Positions 16,474 through 25,296 of a stretch of DNA of 64,000 nucleotides are shown in pieces (position 1 is the stretch's first letter; the number at the start of each line of letters is the position of its first letter). Under the pieces are notes generated by a model that worked only from the letters and a program-made list of their open reading frames with translations, searched no databases and had not been told where the DNA came from. Origin of the DNA: Subtercola endophyticus (GTDB lineage Bacteria > Actinomycetota > Actinomycetes > Actinomycetales > Microbacteriaceae). The stretch is taken from the NCBI RefSeq assembly GCF_021044565.1, contig NZ_CP087997.1, positions 1,612,001 through 1,676,000 of the forward strand, given 5' to 3'. The translations under genes and the position numbers were made by a program.

Positions 16474-17863
16474 ACACCGTCTCGATGCCGTCGCTGTCTT
16501 TGCCCACCTTGCGGGCGAGGTACAGACCCTCGAGCGCGAGCTCGATGGCCGCGGCCATCTGGCCGTCGGTCTTCGCACCCACGCGGGCGAAGATGTCGTC
16601 GTACAGCTCGGATTCGCCGATGGGCGGAAGGCCTGCGAGAACGTCGCGGGCGGTCATCCGTTCGCCCGTCGTCACCATGGCACCGGCTTCGATGGCGTCG
16701 ACCAGCGGAGCGAAGTCGAGCTCTCTGAAGTGTTCGCGAACGGTGTCGGCGGTGGCGACACGCAGCAGGTGGGTCAGCACCTCTTGTTCACGGCCCTCTT
16801 CGCCGCTCTCGAACTCGATCTTGCCGCCCAGCACTTCGACCGCCGTCTCGAGATCGACGACTCGAGCGACCGCCTCGTCGCCGGTGACCGCTGCTCGATG
16901 CAGCGCGGCCGCGGCGATGGTCTCGGCGCCGGCGATGGCGAATCTGGCACTCACACCGCTGCGCTGGTCGACCGACGACGACTCGCGCAGGGCCCGCGTG
17001 AACCGGGCCAGAATCTCGATGAGGTGCTCTGGCACCTCGGCGACCAGATCTGCCTCCTGACGGATGACCGCTACCTCGGCCACGAGTGCCGTCGGGTAGT
17101 GCGTGCGAATCTCTGCGCCGAAGCGGTCTTTCAACGGCGTGATGATGCGGCCGCGGTTCGTATAGTCTTCGGGGTTCGCGCTGGCCACCACCAGCACGTC
17201 GAGCGGCAGCCGCAGCACGTAACCGCGAATCTGAATGTCGCGCTCCTCCATCACGTTGAGCATCGCGACCTGAATCCGCTCGGCGAGGTCAGGAAGCTCG
17301 TTGATGGCCACGATGCCGCGGTGGCTGCGCGGAATGAGCCCGAAGTGAATGGTCTCGGGGTCGCCGAGCGAACGGCCGTCGGCTACCTTCATGGGGTCGA
17401 CGTCGCCGATCAAGTCGGCGACAGACGTGTCGGGCGTCGCGAGCTTTTCGACGTACCGCTCGCTGCGGTGCCGCCACTCGATGGGCAGCGCGTCGCCTTC
17501 TTCGGCGGCGCGGCGCTTCGACGCGTGCGTAATGGGGTCGAACGGATGCTCGCCCAGCTCAGACCCGGCGATGACCGGCGTCCACTCGTCGAGCAGCCCG
17601 CTCAGCGTGCGCAGCAGGCGCGTCTTGCCCTGCCCGCGCTCGCCCAGCAGCACGATGTCGTGGCCGGCGAGTAGAGCTCGTTCGAGCTGCGGGATGACCG
17701 TGGATTCGAACCCGTGCAAACCGGGCCACGGGTTCTCACCCGTGCGCAGCTTGTGAAGCAGATTGTCGCGGATCTCGGTGCGCAGCGACTTCTGCACGTG
17801 CCCGGAGGCACGCAGCTCTGCGACGTTGTAGATGGTGGGTACCTCGGTAGCGGCGTCGGTCAC
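16466..17863 (-). CDS. MoxR-family AAA+ ATPase (magnesium-chelatase-like)
   Basis: A 465-residue AAA+ protein. Walker A is GERGQGKT at 74-81, with the sensor/Walker B region IVAINELPDLAERIQVAMLNV (note NE in place of the usual DE), sensor 1 VVASANPEDYTNRG and the arginine finger segment LKDRFGAEI. The layout matches Mg-chelatase subunit I/MoxR proteins but is longer at the C-terminus. It is translationally coupled to the VWA gene. Together they probably form a hexameric ATPase plus a VWA adaptor that remodels or inserts a cofactor into a partner complex. Confidence 0.9.
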   Translation of the reverse strand: MTDAATEVPTIYNVAELRASGHVQKSLRTEIRDNLLHKLRTGENPWPGLHGFESTVIPQLERALLAGHDIVLLGERGQGKTRLLRTLSGLLDEWTPVIAGSELGEHPFDPITHASKRRAAEEGDALPIEWRHRSERYVEKLATPDTSVADLIGDVDPMKVADGRSLGDPETIHFGLIPRSHRGIVAINELPDLAERIQVAMLNVMEERDIQIRGYVLRLPLDVLVVASANPEDYTNRGRIITPLKDRFGAEIRTHYPTALVAEVAVIRQEADLVAEVPEHLIEILARFTRALRESSSVDQRSGVSARFAIAGAETIAAAALHRAAVTGDEAVARVVDLETAVEVLGGKIEFESGEEGREQEVLTHLLRVATADTVREHFRELDFAPLVDAIEAGAMVTTGERMTARDVLAGLPPIGESELYDDIFARVGAKTDGQMAAAIELALEGLYLARKVGKDSDGIETVYG

Positions 17864-18003
17864 CCTTTAAGGCTAAGCCTGCACCGACCGGCTGTGGCTG
17901 ATGGGGCGAAATCTGTTGAAAAACTCTGGGAGAGCATCCAGTCGCTCGTCATATGCGCGAAACGTGCGACCGGATGCTCGGCGTACGCCGCCCCACAACG
18001 CAC

Positions 18004-18060
18004 TCGCGCGTCGATTTCGGCCCCCTGATGCGGTTCTTTCAGGCCGAAATCGACGCGCGA
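18004..18060. repeat. perfect 19-bp inverted repeat, 19-nt loop
   Basis: The arms TCGCGCGTCGATTTCGGCC (18004-18022) and its exact reverse complement (18042-18060) flank a 19-nt loop. The hairpin ends 14 bases from the stop of the minus-strand oxygenase-like gene and about 140 bases upstream of MoxR. It could stop transcription of the former, but no T-run follows on either strand, so a rho-dependent pause, an mRNA-stabilising stem or a REP-like dispersed element are equally possible. The remainder of 17864-18074 shows nothing recognisable. Confidence 0.7.
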
Positions 18061-18074
18061 AGCAGCTGGGAGGC

Positions 18075-18848
18075 TTACGCCTCGCTCATCACCGCCTGCT
18101 CCTTCTGCCCGCGGGCAGCGAGAGCGGCGGCACGGGCGGCGAGCCGGCGAGCCTGCTCGGCCTGACCGGCGTCGAGCACGTCTTGGTCGACCTTGACGCT
18201 CTCGACGTGATTCACGCCGTGGTATTTCTCGATGTAGGCGTCGAGTTCGGGGCCAGAGGTCCACGAGGTGATGAGGCAGTAACGCGGTTCGGTACCGGGG
18301 TGCGTCGCCGCGTGCCAGAGACGCTGGGTGTCTACGATCAACTGCGCGCCCGCCGGAAGCGCGATGCGGGTTTCGCCCAGGGGGTCGGTTCGGTTCTCGC
18401 GCAAGACGAAGTAGCTGTCTTTGTCGTCGGTGAGGTTGAAGAACCCTCGCACGACCCAGCCGGTACCGTCGGGGTTGAGGCGGTTGTTGTCGTCTTGGTG
18501 CAGGTTGTACAGGGTGTCGGCGTATTCGTTCGGCTGCAGTTCGATGACCCGGCACCGGCCGATGTTGGCGCCCGGCTCCTGGGCCCGACGGGTCAGGTTC
18601 GGAGCTTTCGCGACCTGCGAGTCGATGAACACACCGTCTTTGTCGGTGCGCGGCGGCTTGTGGTTCCAGAACCCGTTGCACTCGATGTCGCCGAAGGCAC
18701 TGGCGAGCGGAGCGAACCGGGTGTCGCCCGAGCTCTTCCAGTCGTTGTACTCGATATCGAGCCATTCCTTGGGGTCGAGCTCTTGGTTGTACTTGTCGAG
18801 TACGACATAGCCGGTCTCTTCGAGAGCGGCGGATTTGATGTAACCCAT
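18075..18848 (-). CDS. putative Fe(II)/2-oxoglutarate-dependent oxygenase-like protein
   Basis: A 257-residue soluble protein (start MGYIKSAALEE at 18848; an ATG four codons earlier is possible). I see a facial-triad-like arrangement: HxD in YNLHQDDNN near residue 118, a distal His in RLWHAATH near residue 181, and an Arg two strands on in EPRYCLITSW. This suggests a double-stranded beta-helix oxygenase, although no named family is certain. The C-terminal 50 residues are Ala/Arg-rich helix. A DtxR/IdeR-like iron box lies about 55 bases upstream, so expression is probably iron-controlled, which fits an iron enzyme or an iron-acquisition role. Confidence 0.6.
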   Translation of the reverse strand: MGYIKSAALEETGYVVLDKYNQELDPKEWLDIEYNDWKSSGDTRFAPLASAFGDIECNGFWNHKPPRTDKDGVFIDSQVAKAPNLTRRAQEPGANIGRCRVIELQPNEYADTLYNLHQDDNNRLNPDGTGWVVRGFFNLTDDKDSYFVLRENRTDPLGETRIALPAGAQLIVDTQRLWHAATHPGTEPRYCLITSWTSGPELDAYIEKYHGVNHVESVKVDQDVLDAGQAEQARRLAARAAALAARGQKEQAVMSEA

Positions 18849-18902
18849 GATGTGAATCATGCCCTTTCGTTGGTAGGGCCAGCGCGTTTTTACAGGCCCA
18901 AC

Positions 18903-18921
18903 TTAGGCGAGCCTAACATCG
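18903..18921. promoter_or_regulatory. DtxR/IdeR-type iron box
   Basis: TTAGGCGAGCCTAACATCG contains the perfect dyad TTAGGC-GA-GCCTAA (18903-18916). By hand count it agrees with 14 of 19 positions of the actinobacterial iron-box consensus TWAGGTWAGSCTWACCTWA. It lies about 55-70 bases upstream of the minus-strand oxygenase-like gene and about 50 bases upstream of the plus-strand nuclease gene. Repression of the minus-strand promoter by an iron-loaded DtxR-type regulator is the simplest reading. Confidence 0.6.
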
Positions 18922-18972
18922 GTGCCCGACGAGCACCTGAAGACGCGCTCACGTCAATTAGACTCGACCGTT

Positions 18973-20991
18973 ATGGTTACCGCCGCGAATGTCGAAGCGA
19001 CCGCCGTCAAGACGATGGGGTGGCTCTCGGCCGATGAAACCACCATCGTCGTACCCGTCTATCAGCGGCAGTACCGCTGGGATATCGGTGCGTGCGAGCA
19101 GCTTCTCGGCGACATTCGCGCAGTGGCAGATTCGGATGCCCGGCAGACCCATTTTCTCGGCTCCATCTTGTCGACGCTGAACACCGACGACAGCACCGAT
19201 TCCGAACTGGTACTCATCGACGGGCAGCAGCGCATCACCACGCTGATGCTGCTCGTGGCGGCGTTGCACCACACGATTCGAGACACCGACCCCGAGCTCG
19301 CTGCAGAGCTCGAGAAGGTGCTGGTACGGGCATCCGACCCCTCCCGAACCAAGCTGCGACCGCACCGCGCCTGGGCGCAGGTCTTCGAGAGTGTGGTTCT
19401 GGCGAGCCGGCCGGCGCACGACGAACTTCGCGACTCTCGTTTCGACGATAACTACGCCTTCTTTCGCTCACAGGTGCGGGTCGACGAGGTGCCGCGCATC
19501 TGGCGCGGGCTGCAGAAGCTCGAGCACGTGGCCATCACCCTCGGGGCCGACGCGAACGCCCAGCAGATCTTCGAGAGTCTCAACTCCACCGGCGAGCCGC
19601 TGCGCGATCACGAGCTGATTCACAATTACGTACTGATGGGCCTTTCGCACGCCGAGCAGAGCGAGATCGAAGACGACTACTGGGTGCCGATCGAGCAGAA
19701 CACGGGTGAGTTCATCGCCGGGTTCTGGCGGCACTACCTGGTGATGACGACCGGGCGCGAGGTGGCCGTCGCCGGCGAGCGCGGCGTGTACGACGCCTTT
19801 CGGCAGCAGTTTCCGCGGCTCGACCTCGAGACGCTGCGTACGTCGGCGGCGACCTGGCGGGAGTACTCGGCCGCGTATCGGGTGCTGCTGAATCCGTCGC
19901 TCGAGCCCGACGCCGAGGTGGCGCGGCAGCTAGCCTACGTGAACACGTTCGGGCGCGGAACGTACCCGCTGGTCATGAGGGCATACCGCGACTACACGCT
20001 CGGCACGGCGACACGGGGTGAGCTGATCGGCATTCTGGAGAACATCCAGTCTCTGCTGCTGCGGCGTACCGTCGTGGGCATCAGCACCGATCGGCTCGTC
20101 GCCCGACTGTGCCGGGCAGGGCAGCAGGGGCCTGAGAACCTCGTTCGGGCGATCTCGCGCATCACGCCGTCTGACGAGCGCGTGCGTGTGGCCCTGAAGT
20201 ACGGTGAACTCCCCCACGCCTTGTACGTGCTCGGGCGCATCGCCGAGGTGCAAAGCCTCGAACAATTGAACGGGCTCGATCTCGAGCACATCGTTCCGCT
20301 GACACCCGGCGACAGCTGGAGCGGCGACGGCGAGCGCATCTGGGCCGACTACACCGACGACGAGCAGAACAGCCACCGGGCGCTCGCCCAGACACTGGGC
20401 AACCTCACTCTTCTCGAGCAATCGCTGGCCGAGCGGGCCTTCGACGCCCCCTTCCTGCAGAAACGCACCCTCTATGGGCAGAGCGCCGTACCGGTGACGC
20501 AGCAGCTCTCCGACGTGGCCGCGTGGACGACGGCGGCGATCGCCGAGCGCACCGTGCGGCTTACCGAGACGTTCTTGCGGGTGTGGCCCCGCTCGGCGGT
20601 GGCAGGAATCGACGACGACGACCTCACCCCCATTCTCGACGCACAGAAGCGGCGCGGCTGGCCACGGGGCTGGGATCGTGAATTCGAATACGTGGAGTAT
20701 CGCGGCGAGCACTGGGAGGTGTACGACGTCAAACACCTCTTCAACCGCATCTTCAAGCGGCTGTGGGCGGATGCCCGGGCCGATGTCGTCGTCTTCAGCG
20801 ACAGCCGCGGCGGCCCCATCTACGAGGCCCAGGCGTGGAATGGCCAGTGGGATCAGCTCGACGAGAACCGCTACCTCTATATGGGCTGGGATTCGAAGTA
20901 CATGCTCACGGCGATTCAGGGCGTGCTCGACGAGGCACACTTCGCAGCTGAAGTGTTCGTCAAATACTCCTACATCGGGGCGATCATGTAG
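18973..20991 (+). CDS. GmrSD-type DUF262/DUF1524 nuclease, probable type IV restriction enzyme
   Basis: The 672-residue product starts at ATG 18973 (MVTAANVEATAVK); a TAGACT box 8 bases before it suggests a nearly leaderless message. The N-terminal DUF262 domain (GmrS-like NTPase) shows VPVYQRQYRWD at about 30-40 and LIDGQQRITT near residue 80. IFESLNSTGEPL follows near 205. The C-terminal DUF1524 (GmrD-like HNH) shows LEHIVPL and LGNLTLLEQ at about 440-490, and a further 170 residues follow with no recognised fold. GmrSD enzymes cut phage DNA carrying glucosylated hydroxymethylcytosine using NTP. It stands alone, with no methylase or partner. Confidence 0.85.
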   Translation: MVTAANVEATAVKTMGWLSADETTIVVPVYQRQYRWDIGACEQLLGDIRAVADSDARQTHFLGSILSTLNTDDSTDSELVLIDGQQRITTLMLLVAALHHTIRDTDPELAAELEKVLVRASDPSRTKLRPHRAWAQVFESVVLASRPAHDELRDSRFDDNYAFFRSQVRVDEVPRIWRGLQKLEHVAITLGADANAQQIFESLNSTGEPLRDHELIHNYVLMGLSHAEQSEIEDDYWVPIEQNTGEFIAGFWRHYLVMTTGREVAVAGERGVYDAFRQQFPRLDLETLRTSAATWREYSAAYRVLLNPSLEPDAEVARQLAYVNTFGRGTYPLVMRAYRDYTLGTATRGELIGILENIQSLLLRRTVVGISTDRLVARLCRAGQQGPENLVRAISRITPSDERVRVALKYGELPHALYVLGRIAEVQSLEQLNGLDLEHIVPLTPGDSWSGDGERIWADYTDDEQNSHRALAQTLGNLTLLEQSLAERAFDAPFLQKRTLYGQSAVPVTQQLSDVAAWTTAAIAERTVRLTETFLRVWPRSAVAGIDDDDLTPILDAQKRRGWPRGWDREFEYVEYRGEHWEVYDVKHLFNRIFKRLWADARADVVVFSDSRGGPIYEAQAWNGQWDQLDENRYLYMGWDSKYMLTAIQGVLDEAHFAAEVFVKYSYIGAIM

Positions 20992-21014
20992 CCTCTCGAC
21001 TGTTCGGTGAGAAG

Positions 21015-21635
21015 TTACGAATTCGCGGTACGCATGCGCGAGACGAGCATGTCGAACAGCTCTTCCATCGGATCGTCGCCGGCCACAACCACGCCCGGCG
21101 TTCGTGAGAGCCGGTACACGATGCCACCCATGAACAATTGGGCCAGCGCGCGCGGCGACAGCTCTGCCGCAGTCGAATCACCGCCTGGGATGCTCGCCCA
21201 CTGTTGAAGCACGGCCTCGATGGGGTAGGCGAGGTGGATGCTGAGTTGCTCGGCAACAGCCACGTCTTCGAAGGCCGCCGCCACGATTCCGCGCAGCAGC
21301 GGCGCGTTGTCGTCGATGTACGCGAGAACCGCGTGCAGCCACTCGGCCGCGTCGTCGGCGCGCCCGGTGGGTGACGTGGGCTCCACCGGAGTCGGCAGAA
21401 CCTCACCGCTCAACACGCATTCCGCCAGAATCGCGTTTTTCGACTGCCACCAGCGATAGATAGTGGGCTTGCCCACGCGCGCCCGGGCCGCGATCTTCTC
21501 GATGGTCACATGCGAGTAGCCCTGCTCCGTGACCAGCTCGCGCATGGCGCGCAGCACCGCGGCTCGTGCCTCTTCGCTGCGCTTGCGCCCGACTTTCTCC
21601 ACGTGACGAGCGTAGCTCACAGCCAATTCGCACAT
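21015..21635 (-). CDS. TetR/AcrR-family regulator of the adjacent MMPL exporter
   Basis: The start is ATG 21635 (MCELAVSYARHVEKVGRKRS) or the GTG 11 codons later; the longer frame to 21905 overlaps the exporter and is an artefact. The HTH covers about residues 20-65 (GYSHVTIEKIAARARVGKPT, then IYRWWQSKNAIL), and a TetR_C_11-like helical domain follows. It is divergent from the MMPL gene with a short spacer, the usual repressor/exporter arrangement. The spacer contains CATTACGTTACGTTGCGTATTG (about 21634-21655), with direct TTACG/TTGCG repeats that could be its site. Confidence 0.85.
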   Translation of the reverse strand: MCELAVSYARHVEKVGRKRSEEARAAVLRAMRELVTEQGYSHVTIEKIAARARVGKPTIYRWWQSKNAILAECVLSGEVLPTPVEPTSPTGRADDAAEWLHAVLAYIDDNAPLLRGIVAAAFEDVAVAEQLSIHLAYPIEAVLQQWASIPGGDSTAAELSPRALAQLFMGGIVYRLSRTPGVVVAGDDPMEELFDMLVSRMRTANS

Positions 21636-21756
21636 TACGTTACGTTGCGTATTGATATGCTCGACCTCGACGACGCGGTCCGTGCGGGGCACTGACCGAG
21701 AACGTCTCGGCTCAACACGGATGCTCGGCATCCGTTTCTCGACCGAGAGGTTTCTC

Positions 21757-24261
21757 ATGGCCACCCTTCTGCAACGTCTGGGGCTCGCAGCCGCCAAGCG
21801 CGCCTGGCTCGTCATCGTGGTGTGGGTCGTCGTTCTCGGCGGACTCGGAGCGGGCTTCGCCCTCTTCGGCGGCACGCTCGCAAGCACCTTCTCAATCTCG
21901 GGCACCCCGGCTCAGAACGTGGCCGACCAGCTGCAGTCCTCACTGCCCGACGCGGACCGCGGCACAGGCCAGGTGGTCTTCTCGACCAGCGACGGCTCTG
22001 CCTTCAGCGCCGATCAGCAGGCCGACATCGTCGACGCCCTCACAGCCGCCGGCACGACGTCGGGCGTCAGCTCGACCATCAACCCGTTCCAGACCGAAGC
22101 CGATCGCCAGGCCCAGCAGACCAAGCTCACCGCTGCGGCCGCGCAGATCACCACGGCAACGGCACAACTCGACGCCGGCCAGGCGCAGCTCGACCAGGCG
22201 AAGGCGCAGCTCGAGGCGGCCGGCGCGAATGCTCCCGCGGGCGCCGCCGATCAGCTCACCAGCCAACAGGCCACGCTCGATCAGAACAAAGCCGATCTCG
22301 CCACACAGCAGAAGCAGGTGACCGACGGCCAACGACTGCTCGACGCGTCGGCGAAGATCCAGACCGTGTCGACAGACGGCTCCACGGCCGTTGGCACCGT
22401 CGTCTTCGACAAGTCGACCGCCGACGTCACGCCCGAAGACAAGCAGGCGGCCGTCAATGCCATCAACGCGACATCCATTCCGGGCGTCGACGTCAACTAT
22501 TCGTCGACCATGACCTCCATCACCATCGGCGTCAGCGCTGGTGAGATCGTCGGCATTCTGATCGCGGCGATCGTGCTCTTCGTCATGCTCGGCTCGCTCA
22601 TCGCGGCCGGCCTGCCACTGCTGTCGTCGTTCATCGGAGTCGGCGTCGGCGCGCTCGGAGTGCTCGCCTTCTCGGGCGTCGTGTCGATGTCGTCGTCCAC
22701 GGTCACCCTGGGCCTGATGCTCGGGCTCGCCGTCGGAATCGACTACTCTCTGTTCATCCTGAACCGCCACCGCCAACAACTGCGCCAGGGCGTGCCTCTG
22801 CATGACTCCATCGGGCTGGCCAACGGCACCTCGGGCAATGCCGTGCTGTTCGCGGGGCTGACGGTTATCATCGCCCTCGCCGCCCTCAACGTGACCGGCA
22901 TCGGCTTCTTGGGGCTGATGGGCACCGCCGGAGCCGTGTGCGTGGGCGTCGCGGTTCTCGTCGCGCTCACCCTGACGCCGGCGCTGATGTCCCTTGCCGG
23001 CCTGCGTGTGCTGCCCAAGAAAGAGCGTGCCGTGCTCGGTTCGCAGAAGCACGCCTCCGTGACCGAACACACGCCGGAGCACGCCGACACGAAGGCCCGC
23101 AAAGAGGGAACCCTCGCCACCCGGCACCCGATCGTCATTCTGGCGGCCGGTATCATCGCGCTGCTGATCGTCGCGATTCCCGCGCTGTCGATGCGGCTTG
23201 CGCTGCCCGACGGCACGTCTCAGCCCGCGGATTCGACCGAATACAAGTCGTACTCGCAGATCGACCACGCCTTCGGGGCGGGCCTGAACGGGGCCATCAT
23301 CGTGGTCGCAAACCTTCCCACGACCTCCGATGCAGCAGCGCTCACCGGCCTCGAAGCGGATGTCGCGGACAAGCTGCTCGCGGTGAACAATGTGGTGGCA
23401 GCGGCGCCCGCCGGGGCATCCGCCGACAACCGAACCGTCATCTTTCAGGTCATCCCGTCAGACGGGCCCTCCGCCGAGAGCACGGAACAGGTCGTGACAG
23501 ACCTGCGAAACCTCTCGAGTTCGCTCGACAATCAGCTCGGCGTCACCATCGGGGTGACGGGGCTGACGGCGATCAACATCGACATCTCTGCAAAGCTCGC
23601 CGGGATTCTGCCGATCTATCTCTTCATTGTGCTCGGCCTGTCGATTTTGATCATGATTCTGGTGTTCCGGTCGATCGCTGTTCCGCTCATCGCCACGGCC
23701 GGATTCTTGCTCACCGTGCTCGCAACATTCGGCGCCGTCACCGCCGTGTACCAGTGGGGCTGGCTCGGGGCGGTCTTCGGAATCCACGACCCGGGCCCCA
23801 TTCTGAGCTTCTTGCCGATTCTGCTGATCGGCATCATCTTCGGGCTCGCCATGGACTACCAGCTCTTCATCACTTCGGGAATGCGTGAAGCTCATGTGCA
23901 CGGCATGGAGGCGCGCAAGGCCGTCAACGCCGGCCTGCGCAGCGCGCGCCCGGTGGTCGTCGCGGCCGGCATCATCATGGTCTCGGTGTTCGGCGGCTTC
24001 GTCTTCGGCGACCTCGTCGAGGCACGAACGATCGGCTTCGGCCTCGCCGTAGGCGTTCTGATCGACGCGTTCGTCGTACGGCTGCTCTTGATTCCCGCCG
24101 CCATGCACCTGCTCGGCGAGAAGGCCTGGTGGCTCCCCCGCTGGCTCGACAAGATCACCCCCGATGTCGATGTCGAGGGCGCGAAGATCGAACGTTTCGA
24201 CGAGGCCCCGTCGGCGGGCGATGCATCGACCGATCGGCCGCCAGCGCTAGTCGACGCCTGA
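21757..24261 (+). CDS. MMPL-family RND transporter
   Basis: ATG 21757 follows GAGAGG, and the first membrane segment starts at once (RAWLVIVVWVVVLGGLGAGF). The 834-residue protein has the two-fold MMPL plan: TM1, a large outer loop with a Gln/Ala-rich probable coiled coil (AQLDAGQAQLDQAKAQLEAA region, about residues 130-210), and five TMs including GLAVGIDYSLFILNRHR with the proton-relay Asp-Tyr pair. A cytoplasmic linker, TM7, a second outer loop and five more TMs with GLAMDYQLFI follow. It is proton-driven and probably exports a lipid or drug. Control by the divergent TetR gene is likely. Confidence 0.92.
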   Translation: MATLLQRLGLAAAKRAWLVIVVWVVVLGGLGAGFALFGGTLASTFSISGTPAQNVADQLQSSLPDADRGTGQVVFSTSDGSAFSADQQADIVDALTAAGTTSGVSSTINPFQTEADRQAQQTKLTAAAAQITTATAQLDAGQAQLDQAKAQLEAAGANAPAGAADQLTSQQATLDQNKADLATQQKQVTDGQRLLDASAKIQTVSTDGSTAVGTVVFDKSTADVTPEDKQAAVNAINATSIPGVDVNYSSTMTSITIGVSAGEIVGILIAAIVLFVMLGSLIAAGLPLLSSFIGVGVGALGVLAFSGVVSMSSSTVTLGLMLGLAVGIDYSLFILNRHRQQLRQGVPLHDSIGLANGTSGNAVLFAGLTVIIALAALNVTGIGFLGLMGTAGAVCVGVAVLVALTLTPALMSLAGLRVLPKKERAVLGSQKHASVTEHTPEHADTKARKEGTLATRHPIVILAAGIIALLIVAIPALSMRLALPDGTSQPADSTEYKSYSQIDHAFGAGLNGAIIVVANLPTTSDAAALTGLEADVADKLLAVNNVVAAAPAGASADNRTVIFQVIPSDGPSAESTEQVVTDLRNLSSSLDNQLGVTIGVTGLTAINIDISAKLAGILPIYLFIVLGLSILIMILVFRSIAVPLIATAGFLLTVLATFGAVTAVYQWGWLGAVFGIHDPGPILSFLPILLIGIIFGLAMDYQLFITSGMREAHVHGMEARKAVNAGLRSARPVVVAAGIIMVSVFGGFVFGDLVEARTIGFGLAVGVLIDAFVVRLLLIPAAMHLLGEKAWWLPRWLDKITPDVDVEGAKIERFDEAPSAGDASTDRPPALVDA

Positions 24262-24296
24262 CGGGCAGGCGGCGGCGCTGCCGAGCGCGGGTGGAT

Positions 24297-24557
24297 TCAG
24301 CCGTAGATCTTGGCGACAACCCAGGATAAGGCGTCGTTCTGCACCACGTCGAACACCCGACTGTCGCCCGCCTCGCTGGTGGCCTGAAAGCGCCAGCCGA
24401 CGATCGCCGGCGGGTGCGTGAGCATCGCTATGAGCTCGTCGAGCTCAGTGGGGGTGTCTGACACCCGCCAGCGCTGCCCGCGCCAGACGAGCCGGTCGGG
24501 AACCCCGGCCTCGAACCACAGGTGCGTTACCTCGACGGCGTAACCGATCGCATCCAT
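24297..24557 (-). CDS. hypothetical protein, 86 residues
   Basis: ATG 24557 is chosen because AGGAGAG lies 4 bases upstream; the longer frame to 24623 starts in non-coding-like sequence. The product contains RLVWRGQRWRVSDTPTEL and WRFQATSEAGDSRVFDV, a pattern reminiscent of the small DUF6504-like actinobacterial proteins, but I am not certain of this. It is soluble, about 10 kDa, without signal or membrane segments. It converges on the MMPL gene with 35 bases between the stops. Confidence 0.6.
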   Translation of the reverse strand: MDAIGYAVEVTHLWFEAGVPDRLVWRGQRWRVSDTPTELDELIAMLTHPPAIVGWRFQATSEAGDSRVFDVVQNDALSWVVAKIYG

Positions 24558-24635
24558 TCTGCTCTCCTGACATTCGAATATATGTTCGATAGTCGTCGAG
24601 CATACGCACTCGTCAAACGACACGCCAAGCAGGAG

Positions 24636-25241
24636 TCAGAGTTCGACCAGAAGCAGCGGCTGCAGGTGGCGGCGGGCCTCGTCGACCATGTCGAGCGAGC
24701 TGGAATCGAGCAGCCACTGCACCTGTAAGCCGTCTGTGAGCGCGATGAGCGCGCGGGCGGCGTTCTCGGGAACGACCCCGTCGGCCAGCAGCCCCGCGTC
24801 GTCGATGCGGCGAAAGACGTTCGTGATCGACTCGACTACATACCGATAGCGCTCGACGAAGTAGTCGTGCGCCGGATGCGCGGGGCTCGTCGCCTCGGCC
24901 GAGAGAACACAATGCAGCTCGACCAGTCCCCGAACGCTCGAGTTGTATTCGATCAGACCGAGATACCCCCGCAGCGACTCGACACCGAGGGGGGCATCAA
25001 AATCGATGAACGCGCGGGAGCGATTGTCGCGAAGCTCGAGCACGCCGGCCAGCAGTTCGTTCTTGTTGGTGAAGTGATGCAGCAGCCCGGCCTGACTCAT
25101 ACCGACCTTGTCGGCGATCTCTCGAATAGACCCGCTGCGAAACCCGCTCGTCGAGAACACTTCGATGCCGGCCTCGAGTATTTCGCGCTTGCGACTGGCC
25201 GTCTTCGCATACTCACCGCGAGGTTTACCCGTCAGAGTCAT
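24636..25241 (-). CDS. TetR/AcrR-family regulator, paralogue A
   Basis: About 201 residues from ATG 25241 (MTLTGKPRGEYAKT); earlier starts up to 25289 are possible. The HTH shows GSIREIADKVGMSQAGLLHHF at about 40-60, and the ligand domain contains RGLVELHCVLSAEATS and DGLQVQWLLDSSS. It aligns along its whole length with the next gene, so the two are a tandem duplication. Both stand upstream of, and divergent from, the oligosaccharide ABC/glycosidase operon beginning at 26052. Regulators with this DGLQVQWLLD tail often flank glycoside-use loci in actinobacteria, so sugar-operon control is the likely role. Confidence 0.85.
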   Translation of the reverse strand: MTLTGKPRGEYAKTASRKREILEAGIEVFSTSGFRSGSIREIADKVGMSQAGLLHHFTNKNELLAGVLELRDNRSRAFIDFDAPLGVESLRGYLGLIEYNSSVRGLVELHCVLSAEATSPAHPAHDYFVERYRYVVESITNVFRRIDDAGLLADGVVPENAARALIALTDGLQVQWLLDSSSLDMVDEARRHLQPLLLVEL

Positions 25242-25296
25242 GGGCTCGATTCTAGCCTCCGAGCGGAGCGATGCAGCCGTCACCACCATGACCCGC

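Noticed and set aside
13561..16728. A 1055-codon plus-strand open frame opposite the phosphatase/VWA region
   Set aside because: It runs antisense to genes with clear catalytic motifs; long stop-free antisense frames are expected at this GC. Its translation is Arg/Gly/Val/His-rich without domain motifs.
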